From: Candidatus Phytoplasma luffae
GTDB lineage: Bacteria > Bacillota_I > Bacilli_A > Acholeplasmatales > Acholeplasmataceae
Direction: 5' to 3'
NCBI RefSeq assembly: GCF_018024475.1
Contig: NZ_CP054393.1
Span: 620,001-684,000 of the forward strand
Length of the DNA stretch: 64,000 nt
In this document: in pieces, positions 17,833-27,366 of the stretch
How the letters are laid out: each line of letters begins with the position of its first letter
Numbering within the stretch: the first letter of the stretch is position 1
The notes under the pieces: generated by a model
What the model was told of the DNA's origin: nothing
Databases searched by the model: none
The model's input: the letters and a program-made list of their open reading frames with translations, nothing else
Program-made: the position numbers and the translations under genes

Positions 17833-19098
17833 TTAATTAATTAACTCAAAAATATAACCACAAATTTTCACTTTATCTTTGGTTGTCATACCTTTTTTAA
17901 TTAATTCTTCTTCCACTCCTAATTTTTTTAATAAAAAAGAAAACTTTTTTAAAGATTCATAATTATTTAAATCAGTTTTTTGAAAAAGTTTTTGAATTTT
18001 AAAGCCTTCAACAACAAAACAACCTTGATCATCTTTATAAATATTCCATTCATCTTCGTTATTTAAAGTGAATAATTTATGCTCTTTAATAATAGAATTA
18101 TCCGAAATTTCTTTATAATTTTCCAAAAATGTTTTTATTTTATATTTTAAATAATCAAAATTTAAACGATTCCAAATAGAAAAAGGAATAATTTCTTTAG
18201 GAGGAGTAAGAGATTTTTGGAAAGTTTTTAATTTATATTCAGCCCCCTCTAAATCCATTTTATTCAATACAATTATTTGAGGTTTTTGTAAAATTTTATC
18301 ATTATAATTACTTAATTCTTTATTTAATTGAATAAAACTTGAATAAATATCTTCATTTTCAGCACTGCATATATGAATTAAAATTTTACATCTTTCAATA
18401 TGTTTTAAAAAATTAATCCCCATTCCTTTTCCAATATGAGAATTTTCAATTAAACCAGGGATATCTGCGATTGTAAAACTAAAATTATCTATATTTACAA
18501 CTCCTAATAAAGGTTTTGTAGTAGTAAAAACATAAGAACCTACTTTTGATTTAACATTAGAAATATTAGAAATCAAAGAAGATTTACCAACATTAGGAAA
18601 ACCAATTAATCCCACATCAGCTAAAATTTTTAATTCTGTTCTAATAAATAAACTTTCGCCTAATTCTCCTTTTTCTGCAAAAGAAGGGACTTTATTTTTA
18701 GAATTAGATAAAGAATAATTACCTCTTCCGCCACGTCCGCCTTTCGCTATCAATAATAGAGAACCGATTTCTATAATTTCGCCAATAAATTCTTGAGTGG
18801 TATTATTATAAACTAATGTACCTAAAGGAACTTTTATAAATACATCTTCGGCTTTAGCACCATTTTGATTTTTGCTTTTTCCATGGGTTCCATTAGAAGC
18901 TACAATTTTGTGTTGATATTGTAATTTAAATAAAGTATTAAGACCTGTATCTCCTATAAAAAAAACGGAACCACCCTTACCGCCATTTCCACCAGAAGGT
19001 CCTCCGTAAGGGACATATTTTTCTCTTCTAAAAGCAACAATTCCGTCACCACCGTTACCAGCTTTAACAAAATTTACTGTTTCATCTATAAAATTCAT
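17833..19098 (-). CDS. obgE: GTPase Obg
   Basis: This 421-residue protein is the ribosome-associated GTPase CgtA/Obg, involved in large-subunit maturation. The glycine-rich Obg fold occupies residues 1-158 (VKAGNGGDGIVAFRREKYVPYGGP, given here in parts: VKAGNGGDG and FRREKYVPYGGP). The G domain follows with GFPNVGKS, DIPGLI, NKMD and a switch II region. A C-terminal OCT-type domain ends VKICGYIFEL. It follows rpmA by 24 bases in the classic rplU-prp-rpmA-obg order of Firmicutes and mollicutes. Confidence 0.97.
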   Translation of the reverse strand: MNFIDETVNFVKAGNGGDGIVAFRREKYVPYGGPSGGNGGKGGSVFFIGDTGLNTLFKLQYQHKIVASNGTHGKSKNQNGAKAEDVFIKVPLGTLVYNNTTQEFIGEIIEIGSLLLIAKGGRGGRGNYSLSNSKNKVPSFAEKGELGESLFIRTELKILADVGLIGFPNVGKSSLISNISNVKSKVGSYVFTTTKPLLGVVNIDNFSFTIADIPGLIENSHIGKGMGINFLKHIERCKILIHICSAENEDIYSSFIQLNKELSNYNDKILQKPQIIVLNKMDLEGAEYKLKTFQKSLTPPKEIIPFSIWNRLNFDYLKYKIKTFLENYKEISDNSIIKEHKLFTLNNEDEWNIYKDDQGCFVVEGFKIQKLFQKTDLNNYESLKKFSFLLKKLGVEEELIKKGMTTKDKVKICGYIFELIN

Positions 19099-19122
19099 TT
19101 ATTATTTTGCCAAAAAAATATT

Positions 19123-19422
19123 TTAATTAACTTTTTTTTTATCAAAAATAATTGAAACTTTTTTTTGCTTTTGCTTGCTTTTAACTTCGTATTTAACTAT
19201 TCCGTTTATAAGCGCGAATAAAGTATGATCTCTTCCGATACCTACATTTTTCCCAGGAAAAATTCTAGTTCCTCTTTGACGATAAATAATTGAACCTTTA
19301 TTAGCATATTGTCCATCAGATAATTTAGATCCTAATCTCTTAGAATGCGAATCTCTTCCGTTACGAGTAGCTCCTACACCTTTTTTAGAAGCGAATAATT
19401 GAATATTAAATTGTAATAACAT
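19123..19422 (-). CDS. rpmA: Ribosomal protein L27 with cleavable N-terminal leader
   Basis: This 99-residue L27 has the signatures [33 protein letters not shown] and [12 protein letters not shown], given in the usual order. The start [11 protein letters not shown] before SKKG is the Firmicute-type extension, which must be removed by the Prp cysteine protease before L27 can work at the peptidyl-transferase centre. The prp gene lies directly upstream in the same operon, consistent with this. The cut is expected after QLF, before A, by family analogy. Confidence 0.97.
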   Translation of the reverse strand: MLLQFNIQLFASKKGVGATRNGRDSHSKRLGSKLSDGQYANKGSIIYRQRGTRIFPGKNVGIGRDHTLFALINGIVKYEVKSKQKQKKVSIIFDKKKVN

Positions 19423-19455
19423 TATATAAATACCTTCCTTTTAATAATTTGATAT

Positions 19456-19761
19456 TTAAATTTCTTTTAAATTCTTAGGATAAGTTTTGTTTAAATTTTT
19501 TAAAGTATATTCTAAATTTGATAATAATTTATTAATTATGTCATCAAATTTTAAAATTTTTAGAAAAAAATAACCTTCTTTTAAATCGAATGTTATTTTA
19601 GTTTTTAATTCAAAAATCTCTATAGCGTTTAAAATAAAAATAATAACAGAAGAAACAGAAGCGCACACAATATCATTCCCTTTAAAAGAATATAAAGCGT
19701 GTCCCCGAATTTCTACTTTTTCAATTTTATTTTCTATTTTAACAAAAGAATATTTTATCAT
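19456..19761 (-). CDS. prp: Ribosomal-processing cysteine protease Prp
   Basis: This 101-residue protein is of the YsxB/Prp family. The catalytic pair is visible as H21 in RGHALYSFKG and C33 in DIVCASVSS. The enzyme removes the N-terminal leader of L27, which is encoded 33 bases downstream and carries the matching leader. Length is normal for the family. It starts 5 bases after rplU. Confidence 0.93.
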   Translation of the reverse strand: MIKYSFVKIENKIEKVEIRGHALYSFKGNDIVCASVSSVIIFILNAIEIFELKTKITFDLKEGYFFLKILKFDDIINKLLSNLEYTLKNLNKTYPKNLKEI

Positions 19762-19766
19762 AAATT

Positions 19767-20087
19767 TTAAAAAATAATTTTAGTAATCAACAATTTAGTA
19801 TATAACTGTCTATGTCCTTGTTTTAAACGATATTTTTTTCTCTTTTTATATTTAAAAACAATAATTTTTTTATTTTTACCTTGTTTAACTACCTTAGCTT
19901 CTATTCTTGCATTATCTATAAATGGAGTTCCTAAAATAGTTTCTTGTTTTTTATTTTCATCTTCGATAGCTAAAACTTGATCAAAAACATGTGTTTGATT
20001 TACTTCAAGATTTAATTTTTCTACAAAAATTTCTTGTCCCTCGCATACTTTAAATTGTTTACTTCCGCTTTTAATTATGGCTAACAT
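19767..20087 (-). CDS. rplU: Ribosomal protein L21
   Basis: This 106-residue L21 starts [18 protein letters not shown] and ends with the RNA-binding block [18 protein letters not shown]. It is the first gene of the rplU-prp-rpmA-obgE run. A -10 element (TTTATAAT on the minus strand, near 20160) and an AAGGAG-type site lie in the upstream gap. A short leader of about 60 bases is likely, but I cannot show that it is a protein-binding leader. Confidence 0.97.
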   Translation of the reverse strand: MLAIIKSGSKQFKVCEGQEIFVEKLNLEVNQTHVFDQVLAIEDENKKQETILGTPFIDNARIEAKVVKQGKNKKIIVFKYKKRKKYRLKQGHRQLYTKLLITKIIF

Positions 20088-20231
20088 AAAAAATACTAAC
20101 TCCTTATTATGTATAAAAAAATAATTTCTAATTACTTAATCACACGCTAATTTTTTTATAATTATAAACATATTATATATTATAAAAACAATAAAATAAC
20201 TATTATAAAAAAAATATTTAACTAAAATAAA

Positions 20232-21185
20232 TTATTTTATTTTATTTTGAAAACGTTCTATATTTTTATTTTTTAAAATATAACGATTGCTTGGATTTTT
20301 TGCGCATTCTTGAGAACAACTACCTAAATATTTAATTTCGTTTTTTTCGCTGCATAAAATTTGTTTATTGCAACTAGGGTTAGCACAATTAATATATCTT
20401 TCGCAAGGAGTTTGATCAAAAAAATCTCTGCCCGTAATAATATTTTCCTTTTTATTAACGGAACGTGATATCCTTTTATCAAAAACATAAACTTTTCCTT
20501 GGAATAATTGCCCTTGCGCTTCTGAATCTTGATTGTATTTTAAAATACCACCTTTTAATTGATAAACTTTTTTAATACCTTTAGATTCTAAAAGAAGAGA
20601 TGCTTTTTCACAACGCACTCCACCAGTACAATAAGTTAAAATTGTTTTATTTTTAAAAAGAGATAAGTTTTTATCTATCCATTGTGGTAAATCACGAAAA
20701 TTATCAATATTAGGATTAATAGCTTTTTGAAAATGACCTAAATCATATTCATAATTATTTCTTACATCTAAAATAACTACATTTTCATCTTCTTTTTGTA
20801 AAAATTTAAAAAATTCTTTAGGTTCTAAATATTTTTTTAAATTGTTTTCAACACGCACATCTTTATCTAATTTTAAACCTACTATTTCTTTTTTAATTTT
20901 AATAGAAAGTCTAGGAAAAACATTTTCATGATGAGGATCTAATTTAAAATCAATTTGTTCAAAACCTTCAATAGATTTTAAATATTCCATATATTTTTTG
21001 ATATTTTTTTTAAAACCTGATAAAGTCCCGTTTATTCCTTCTTCAGAAATAATTATTCTACCTAAAAGCCCTAATTTATTACAATATTCAAAATGATCTT
21101 TTTTTAATTGTTCTAAATTTTTTAATGGAGTATAAATATAATATAATATAATTGAGTATAATTTTTCTTTTCCATGGTTATACAT
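20232..21185 (-). CDS. trhO: tRNA uridine(34) hydroxylase (rhodanese family)
   Basis: This 317-residue protein is of the YbfQ/YceA family that makes 5-hydroxyuridine at tRNA position 34 with oxygen. The N-terminal part has ISEEGINGTLSG. The rhodanese domain follows, with VILDVRNNYEYDLGHF and the active loop TYCTGGVRCEKAS (Cys near residue 185). A Cys-rich C-terminal part (CERYINCANPSCN, LGSCSQECAKNP) could bind zinc. Length and domain order match the family. It is a single gene ending about 145 bases from rplU. Confidence 0.93.
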   Translation of the reverse strand: MYNHGKEKLYSIILYYIYTPLKNLEQLKKDHFEYCNKLGLLGRIIISEEGINGTLSGFKKNIKKYMEYLKSIEGFEQIDFKLDPHHENVFPRLSIKIKKEIVGLKLDKDVRVENNLKKYLEPKEFFKFLQKEDENVVILDVRNNYEYDLGHFQKAINPNIDNFRDLPQWIDKNLSLFKNKTILTYCTGGVRCEKASLLLESKGIKKVYQLKGGILKYNQDSEAQGQLFQGKVYVFDKRISRSVNKKENIITGRDFFDQTPCERYINCANPSCNKQILCSEKNEIKYLGSCSQECAKNPSNRYILKNKNIERFQNKIK

Positions 21186-21460
21186 TTTTTGATTATAAAT
21201 TCCTTACTTGAAAAAAATAAATTTAGATAATAAAATGAAAAAAATATTTTTTCAACTTTTATATACTTAATTATAATATAAAAAATGAAATGTTATAATA
21301 ATAAAAACATTAAACAAAAATAAAAAAATTTATTATATAATTAAAAAATAGATCAAATTACAAAAATAATTTTTGTAGCAAAAAAACATAAATTATTTTA
21401 AAATAAATATGTGTATAAAATAAAATATTATTTTAAAATTTTAAATAAAGAAAGAATATT

Positions 21461-22645
21461 ATGAAAATTATTTCAATTAACTCAGGTAGTTCATCTTTTA
21501 AATTCAAATTATTTAATATGCCTTCTGAAGAAGTTTTATTTAATGGTTCTGTTGAAAAAATAGGAAGTGCAGAAGCTATTTTTAATATTGAATTTAACAA
21601 ACAAAAACAAAAAAATATTTTATCAATTAAAGATCATCAACAAGCTATTGAGTTATTATTAGATTTTATAGTGAAAAATAAAATTCTAAATTCTTTGGAC
21701 GAAATCGAAGGTATAGGGCATAGAATTGTTCAAGGGGGGGAATTATTTAATAATTCAGTTGTTTTAACGGACGAAAATATCAGAAAAATAGAAAGTTTAG
21801 AGGATTTAGCACCTTTACACACTCCCGCTAATGTTTTAGGTATTAAATTATTTAAAAAAATTCTTCCTCAAACGTTGCAAATAGGAGTTTTTGATACTAA
21901 TTTTCATCAACATATTCCGAAACAAAACTTTTTATATGCTACTCCTTATGAATGGTATAGAAAATATAAATTAAGAAAATATGGTTTTCATGGCATTTCT
22001 TATCAATATATAACTGAAAAAGTCGCAGAAATTTTCAAAAAAGCTAATTTAAAAATGATAGTTTGTCACGCTGGAAATGGAGTTTCTTTGGCTGCTATTG
22101 AAAACGGTAAATCTATTGATACATCAATGGGATTAACTCCTTTAGAAGGAGTTCCTATGGGAACTAGAAGCGGAAATATCGATCCTACAGTTATATCTTT
22201 TATAACTCAAAAAGAAAATAAAACAACAGAACAAATTTTAGATATTTTAAATAAAAAATCAGGCATGTTAGGTGTTTCTGAAATTTCGAATGATTGTCGT
22301 GTTTTAGAACAAAAAATTTCAGAAAAAGATCCGCAATCTATTTTAGCTTTCGATATACAATTAAAAAGAATAGTAGATTATATAGCGAGTTATTATGTTT
22401 TATTAAAAGGAATAGATGTTTTAATTTTTACAGCAGGCATAGGAGAAAATTCATCTTTTTTTAGAAAACAAATAATTCAAAAATTAGAAATATTAAATAT
22501 TTTTTTAGATAATGAAGCTAATGAAGGAACTAGAGGAATAGAAAAAATTATTTCTAACGAAAAATCTTCTGTAAAAGTAATGGTTATTCCGACAAATGAA
22601 GAGTTAAAAATAGCTCAAAATGTTTTTTATTTTAGTAAAAAATAA
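21461..22645 (+). CDS. ackA: Acetate kinase
   Basis: This 394-residue enzyme transfers phosphate between acetyl phosphate and ADP, giving one ATP per acetate. Signature stretches are INSGSSSFKFKLF at the start, FDTNFHQHIP, RKYGFHGISYQY, AGNGVSLAAI, DTSMGLTPLEGVPMGTRSG and FTAGIGENS. Length is normal. With pyk, eno and gpmI in this window it belongs to the lower energy-yielding branch. No pta gene is adjacent. It is followed by an unusual perfect hairpin and a tRNA gene. Confidence 0.98.
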   Translation: MKIISINSGSSSFKFKLFNMPSEEVLFNGSVEKIGSAEAIFNIEFNKQKQKNILSIKDHQQAIELLLDFIVKNKILNSLDEIEGIGHRIVQGGELFNNSVVLTDENIRKIESLEDLAPLHTPANVLGIKLFKKILPQTLQIGVFDTNFHQHIPKQNFLYATPYEWYRKYKLRKYGFHGISYQYITEKVAEIFKKANLKMIVCHAGNGVSLAAIENGKSIDTSMGLTPLEGVPMGTRSGNIDPTVISFITQKENKTTEQILDILNKKSGMLGVSEISNDCRVLEQKISEKDPQSILAFDIQLKRIVDYIASYYVLLKGIDVLIFTAGIGENSSFFRKQIIQKLEILNIFLDNEANEGTRGIEKIISNEKSSVKVMVIPTNEELKIAQNVFYFSKK

Positions 22646-22684
22646 ATAATGTTTTAAATTTATATAATTGATTTTTATTCAATA

Positions 22685-22736
22685 CTATTTCATATAATTT
22701 ATTTTATAGCGATATAAAATAAATTATATGAAATAG
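22685..22736. repeat. 24-bp perfect inverted repeat with GCGA loop
   Basis: The arms 22685-22708 and 22713-22736 are perfectly complementary and the loop is GCGA, a GNRA-type tetraloop. It has no T-tail. It lies between ackA and tRNA-Ser and may protect or process the ackA 3' end or the tRNA precursor. Confidence 0.85.
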
Positions 22737-22753
22737 ATTATCGTTATTGTTAA

Positions 22754-22841
22754 GGAGAAATACTCAAGTGGTTGAAGAGGCTTGCTTGGAAAGTAAGTAG
22801 ATCGAATAGATGCAAGGGTTCGAATCCCTTTTTCTCCGCCA
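22754..22841 (+). tRNA. tRNA-Ser (anticodon GGA)
   Basis: The acceptor arms GGAGAAA (22754-22760) and TTTCTCC (22831-22837) pair perfectly, the discriminator is G, and CCA is encoded (22839-22841). The anticodon loop is TTGGAAA with GGA at 22788-22790. A long variable arm and the GGTTCGAATCC T-arm mark a class II serine tRNA reading UCC and UCU. Confidence 0.97.
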
Positions 22842-22941
22842 AAAAAGAATTAATTTGATAATTTTTTTATAATAAATATTTTTTATAATTGAATTTTTGA
22901 AAAGAAATAATTATAAAAAAATTATCAAAGGGTAAAATATA

Positions 22942-23808
22942 ATGCAACAATATTTAAAATTATGCCGTTTAATTTTAGAAAAAGGAACTTTAAGAGAAAA
23001 TAGAACTCAAATAAAAGCTAAAAGTTTATTTGGCTATCAAATGCGTTTTAATTTAGAAAAAGGGTTTCCTTTGTTAACTACTAAAAAAATAAACTTTCGT
23101 TCTATTATTCACGAACTGTTATGGTTTATCAAAGGCGACACTAATATTCGTTATCTTGTATTAAATAATGTCAAAATATGGAACGAATGGCCTTACGAAA
23201 AATACAAAAAATCTCCTTTTTTTCAAGGAGAAAATTTGTCGGAATTTATTAATAAAATAAAGGTAGATAAAGAATTTGCTGAAAAAAATGGAAATTTAGG
23301 TCCTGTTTATGGCAAACAATGGCGAGATTTTTCAGGAATCGATCAATTAAAAAAAATAATCCAAGAAATTCAAAATAATCCTTTATCTAGACGTTTAATT
23401 ATTTCTTCTTGGAATCCTCCTTTGATAGATGAAATGGCGTTGCCTCCTTGTCATGTTTTAATTCAATTTTTCGTTAACCAAAATAAACTTTCTTTGCAAT
23501 TATACCAAAGAAGCGGAGATGTTTTTTTAGGCATCCCTTTTAATATCGCTTCTTATTCGTTATTATTAATATTGATATCACAAATAACAAATTTAGAACC
23601 TTATGAATTCATTCATACAATAGGTGATGCGCATATTTATGAAAACCATTTAGAACAAATAAATATCCAAATAAAACGCAATCCTTATCCGTTATCTCAA
23701 ATCATTTTAAATCCAAATATAAAAAGGATAGAAGATTTTAAGTTTTCAGATATCAATTTAAAAAATTATATATCGCATGATGTTTTAAAAGGAGATGTTG
23801 CTGTATGA
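22942..23808 (+). CDS. thyA: Thymidylate synthase
   Basis: This 288-residue ThyA makes dTMP from dUMP with methylene-tetrahydrofolate. The start ([14 protein letters not shown]), [14 protein letters not shown], the catalytic cysteine C170 in [11 protein letters not shown] and the dUMP site [19 protein letters not shown] are all present. An EYxW-like region appears as NEWPYEKYK. It overlaps dfrA by 4 bases (ATGA), so the two are translationally coupled, which fits: ThyA yields dihydrofolate and DfrA reduces it. Confidence 0.98.
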   Translation: MQQYLKLCRLILEKGTLRENRTQIKAKSLFGYQMRFNLEKGFPLLTTKKINFRSIIHELLWFIKGDTNIRYLVLNNVKIWNEWPYEKYKKSPFFQGENLSEFINKIKVDKEFAEKNGNLGPVYGKQWRDFSGIDQLKKIIQEIQNNPLSRRLIISSWNPPLIDEMALPPCHVLIQFFVNQNKLSLQLYQRSGDVFLGIPFNIASYSLLLILISQITNLEPYEFIHTIGDAHIYENHLEQINIQIKRNPYPLSQIILNPNIKRIEDFKFSDINLKNYISHDVLKGDVAV

Positions 23809-24296
23809 TTTCTTTGATAACAGCTTTTGATTCTAATTTTCTCATTGGTAAAGAGAATAAATTACCATGGCATTATCCAGAAGACCTTTTATTTTTTAAA
23901 AATAAAACTTTCAATAAAAATGTTTTTATGGGTTGGAACACTTATGAATCTTTAAAATTTTATTATCAAAAAAAAAAATTACCTTTTCAAAATATTTATG
24001 TTGCTAAAACATTACCTTTTTGTATATCAGGTATAATTCATGTCTCTAATGTAGAACAATTTTTAAAAGAATATCAAAATAAAAAAGAAGAAATCATAGT
24101 TATCGGTGGTAGTTCTATTTATAATCAATCATTGAAATACGCTGATAAACTATATATTACTCATATATTAAAAAGACACCAAGGTGATTCTTTTTTTCCT
24201 TTTTTTAATTTCAAAAGATACTTAATTAAAGAAAAAAAAATTAAAAATGAATTGATTTTTGCTACTTACATGCCAAAAAAAAATAATGAGGTTTAA
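23805..24296 (+). CDS. folA: Dihydrofolate reductase
   Basis: This 163-residue DHFR reduces dihydrofolate with NADPH. Visible elements are [24 protein letters not shown] with the substrate-binding acid (given in parts: [17 protein letters not shown]), [11 protein letters not shown] where most enzymes have MGRxTx[14 protein letters not shown] and LYITHI. The MGW in place of MGR is a divergence near the NADPH site. It overlaps thyA by 4 bases. An intact thyA-folA pair shows that this phytoplasma keeps folate-dependent dTMP synthesis. Confidence 0.95.
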   Translation: MISLITAFDSNFLIGKENKLPWHYPEDLLFFKNKTFNKNVFMGWNTYESLKFYYQKKKLPFQNIYVAKTLPFCISGIIHVSNVEQFLKEYQNKKEEIIVIGGSSIYNQSLKYADKLYITHILKRHQGDSFFPFFNFKRYLIKEKKIKNELIFATYMPKKNNEV

Positions 24297-24304
24297 AATA
24301 GATT

Positions 24305-25138
24305 ATGTTTACTTTTATTCTTTTTTTTTATTTCTTTTTTTTTATGTTTTGTTCTTCATATTTAGTATTAAATTTTTATTATTTACCTGATCCAACATTG
24401 TTAAAATCATTTGTCACTATTACGTCTTTTATTTTATCTTTTTTTATTAATTTAATTTTATCTTGGGTTTGTGTATTGTTTTTTTTATTTATAGCGATGT
24501 GGTTTTCTAAAAAATTAAAAGTCGATCACCCTTTGAGAAATGAAATTATATCTAGTTTTTCAAAATTAATTATGAATTTTTTTCGTATCAAAGTTATTAT
24601 TCATAATAAAGAATTAATACCTCTCAAAAATAAATTAGTTATTTATTCTAATCACAAAACTAACTTTGATCCTTTTATTATTGCTTCTATTTTTCCAAGA
24701 ACTATAGCTTTCACACCTAAATCAGAACTTTATGATAGCAGAATGGGATGGTTTTTAAGTTATTGTTTTAATGCTTCTAATTGTATCAAAATAAAAAGAG
24801 AAAATAATAAAGAAACAGTAAAAAATATTATGCAAGGTATTCAAAATATTAAAAATAATTTAGGAATGATTATTTTTAATGAAGGCGGTATCAAACATAA
24901 AACTAGTGATAAAATAATAAATTCTTTAGATGGTTCTTTTAAAATAATTTTAAAAAGTGAAGCTGACGTTTTACCTATTACATTAAAAGGTTCTTGCGCT
25001 ATGAGAGGTAAATGTTGGTTTAGAAGAAAAAAAGTAGAAATATTTATTCATAAAGCTTTACATTTTGAAGAATTACAAAATAATAATACAAAAGAAATTA
25101 ATCAAAAAGTAACAAATATCATAAATTCTGTTTTATAA
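24305..25138 (+). CDS. plsC: 1-acyl-glycerol-3-phosphate acyltransferase
   Basis: This 277-residue membrane acyltransferase acylates lysophosphatidic acid to phosphatidic acid in phospholipid synthesis. Two N-terminal membrane segments (about 1-30 and 40-68) precede the catalytic domain. Motif I is NHKTNFDPF (HX4D) and motif III is FNEGG, where most enzymes have FPEGT. It follows folA by 8 bases and probably belongs to the same transcript. The altered motif III is worth noting, but the core catalytic His and Asp are intact. Confidence 0.9.
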   Translation: MFTFILFFYFFFFMFCSSYLVLNFYYLPDPTLLKSFVTITSFILSFFINLILSWVCVLFFLFIAMWFSKKLKVDHPLRNEIISSFSKLIMNFFRIKVIIHNKELIPLKNKLVIYSNHKTNFDPFIIASIFPRTIAFTPKSELYDSRMGWFLSYCFNASNCIKIKRENNKETVKNIMQGIQNIKNNLGMIIFNEGGIKHKTSDKIINSLDGSFKIILKSEADVLPITLKGSCAMRGKCWFRRKKVEIFIHKALHFEELQNNNTKEINQKVTNIINSVL

Positions 25139-25370
25139 AAATATATAATAAATGTAAATTTTTATTTGATTTATATAATGAAATAAGTTATTTTATTTTC
25201 TAAATTGAGTAATAAATTATTATTTTTATTATCTTTTTATTTCAAGTTAAAAAAATATAATATATAATATATATAGAATTTATAGTTTATAATTTATGTT
25301 TATGAATAAAAAAAATAAAAATACTAATTTTTTAAAAAATTTATTTAATTAGATAGGAAGGTTTTGAAAA

Positions 25371-26156
25371 ATGTTTCAAAATAAAACTAGAGTTAGTAAT
25401 ACTTTTGAAAGAATTAAAAATGATTTTTATAAAAGTCGTGCATCAAATGTAAATATTGTTTCTGATGATAAGTTAACACGTAAAGGAGTAGCTTTAAAAA
25501 CAATTATATTATTGTTAGTTGTTATTTCTTGCGCTACATTTGGCACCTTAAAAGAAATAAATAAGACAGATATCTATTTAGCTTTTGGTTTTTTTTGCTT
25601 CATCGCGAGTACGATTTTTTATTATATAGGAATATTTAGTGTTACTTTATCTAAAATATTTTCTTTTCTTTATTCGATAACTCTAGGTTATGGAATAGGA
25701 ATATTTTTAAATTTATTAAAAGGCGAGTATGAAGTTTTTTTTCCTATAGTTTTTTCATCATTATTATTTACTTTTTTGATTTTTATTTTTATGTCGCATC
25801 TATATTATAAAGGCATTTTATTAGCGACTTATAATTTTAAAAAAAATATGTTCCGAATTTTAATATTTGTTATAATTAGTCAAATGATTAGTTTATTATT
25901 AGCTTGTTTTGGTAATTATACAATGGAAAATTTAATACACCAAAGTGTTTTAACTATACCAATAAATATATTTCTTTTAATTTTTACATCTTTAATTTTA
26001 ATTTTGCATTTTGATTATGTTGAACAAATGATATTTAACGGCATGCCTAAAAAATATGAATATCAATTATCTTTAGGTTTTGCTTCGCTTTTGGTAAGTG
26101 TTTTTTTGAGAATATTAATAACTATTTTAAGTATAGTAAGAGAAAAAGATAGATAA
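25371..26156 (+). CDS. Bax inhibitor-1/YccA-family membrane protein
   Basis: This 261-residue protein has about seven hydrophobic helices. An N-terminal cytoplasmic stretch ends LTRKGVALKTIILLLVV, a layout typical of the YccA/BI-1-like proteins of Firmicutes and mollicutes that begin with a G..KT block before helix 1. Related proteins are pH-sensitive calcium leak channels or protease modulators, but the role in phytoplasmas is unknown. An AGGAAGG site precedes the ATG. It lies before rpsP with a 46-base gap and may share its transcript. Confidence 0.7.
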   Translation: MFQNKTRVSNTFERIKNDFYKSRASNVNIVSDDKLTRKGVALKTIILLLVVISCATFGTLKEINKTDIYLAFGFFCFIASTIFYYIGIFSVTLSKIFSFLYSITLGYGIGIFLNLLKGEYEVFFPIVFSSLLFTFLIFIFMSHLYYKGILLATYNFKKNMFRILIFVIISQMISLLLACFGNYTMENLIHQSVLTIPINIFLLIFTSLILILHFDYVEQMIFNGMPKKYEYQLSLGFASLLVSVFLRILITILSIVREKDR

Positions 26157-26202
26157 ATAATAAAATCATTTATAAATTTTAGAAAGTAGGAATATTTAAA
26201 AA

Positions 26203-26448
26203 ATGGCAATTAGAATGCGTTTACAACGTTTTGGCAATCATAAAAGACCTTTTTATCGTATAGTGGCCGCGGAATCACGCAATAAAAGAGACGGTAAATT
26301 TTTAGAAATATTAGGTACTTATGAACCTTTTCGTAATTTAATAAATATACATAATGATAAAGTAGAAAAATGGTTATCTACCGGAATCCAACCAACTAAA
26401 ACTGTAAAAAGTTTATTAAAAAAAAATAAAAATTCAGTTAAAAAATAA
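26203..26448 (+). CDS. rpsP: Ribosomal protein S16
   Basis: This 81-residue S16 starts AIRMRLQRFGNHKRPFYRI and shows ESRNKRDGKFLEILGTYEP and WLSTGIQPT. Length is normal. In most bacteria rimM and trmD follow. Here the next gene is rplS after 126 bases, while trmD is at 5418, so the usual operon has been split. Confidence 0.98.
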   Translation: MAIRMRLQRFGNHKRPFYRIVAAESRNKRDGKFLEILGTYEPFRNLINIHNDKVEKWLSTGIQPTKTVKSLLKKNKNSVKK

Positions 26449-26574
26449 TTTGAATAAAAAAAATATAGATATAATAAAAAAATATCCTTAAAATTATCGA
26501 TATAATTAAAAAAACACCCATAAAATGTTTTTTTATGTTATAGGATAAATAAAAATTTAAAAAGGAATCTTAAT

Positions 26575-26937
26575 ATGGATTTAAAAGGACAAAAATTAAT
26601 TGATTCAATTAATACAAAAAAATTAAGAAATGTACCTGATTTTAAACCAGGAGATATGGTAAAAGTTTTTACTAAAATAGAAGAAGGAAATAAGAAAAGA
26701 ATTCAAATTTTCGAAGGTTTAGTTATAAGACGTAAAGGAAGTAATATTACTGAAAATTTCACTGTAAGAAAAGTTTATTCAGGTATCGGTGTAGAACGTA
26801 TTTTCCCGATTCATTCTCCTTCTTATGAAAAAATAGAAATAGTCAGAAGAGGAATGGTTCGTAGAGCTAAACTTTATTATGTAAGAGATTTATCTAATAA
26901 GGCTATCAAAATTAAAGAAGATAAACAAATTAAATAA
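26575..26937 (+). CDS. rplS: Ribosomal protein L19
   Basis: This 120-residue L19 contains [45 protein letters not shown] and RAKLYYVRD. An AAAGGA site precedes the ATG. A very long hairpin terminator starts at its stop codon. Confidence 0.98.
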   Translation: MDLKGQKLIDSINTKKLRNVPDFKPGDMVKVFTKIEEGNKKRIQIFEGLVIRRKGSNITENFTVRKVYSGIGVERIFPIHSPSYEKIEIVRRGMVRRAKLYYVRDLSNKAIKIKEDKQIK

Positions 26938-27017
26938 TCTAATTATTAAAAAAACAAAAAAAGAAAATAAAGTAAATATAAAATTATTTTCTTTTTTTTT
27001 TTTTTTAATAATTAGAT
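26937..27017 (+). terminator. rplS: Long hairpin terminator of rplS
   Basis: ATCTAATTATTAAAAAAA (from 26937) pairs with its complement ending at 27017. Inside it AAAAAAAGAAAATAA pairs with TTATTTTCTTTTTTT. The T-run of about 15 bases ends the transcript. Beyond it, 27018-27327 is A/T-rich with no gene that I can see. Confidence 0.75.
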
Positions 27018-27327
27018 TTAATATAAAAATATTTAAAAATAAAAATTTGAATAAATTCAATCAAAAAATAAAATTGAATATAAATTATTCATTTAATCCA
27101 ATATGAGCAAAAAATTAATTTAAAAAAAATTATATAAATTATATTTAATATTTTAAGTTATCAAAATATGGAAAATTTTATTAAATATAAATAATGTTAA
27201 AATAAAAACAATCTAATAAATAATTATAATATGATATTTAAAAACTTATTATTAAATTAAATAATATATTTTAAAAATTTTACCTAAAATTTTATTAAAT
27301 ATGATTAAGTTATGAATTTTTTTAAAC

Positions 27328-27361
27328 AAAAAAGATTATTAGACAACTAATAATCTTTTTT
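27328..27361 (-). terminator. Terminator of the 27367 gene
   Basis: AAAAAAGATTATTAG and CTAATAATCTTTTTT pair perfectly around ACAA, immediately downstream of the minus-strand stop codon. Confidence 0.85.
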
Positions 27362-27366
27362 TTATA

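Noticed and set aside
25290-25350. Leader peptide (about 18 codons) before the BI-1 gene
   Set aside because: It is a short Lys/Asn frame with no good ribosome site, expected by chance in this composition.
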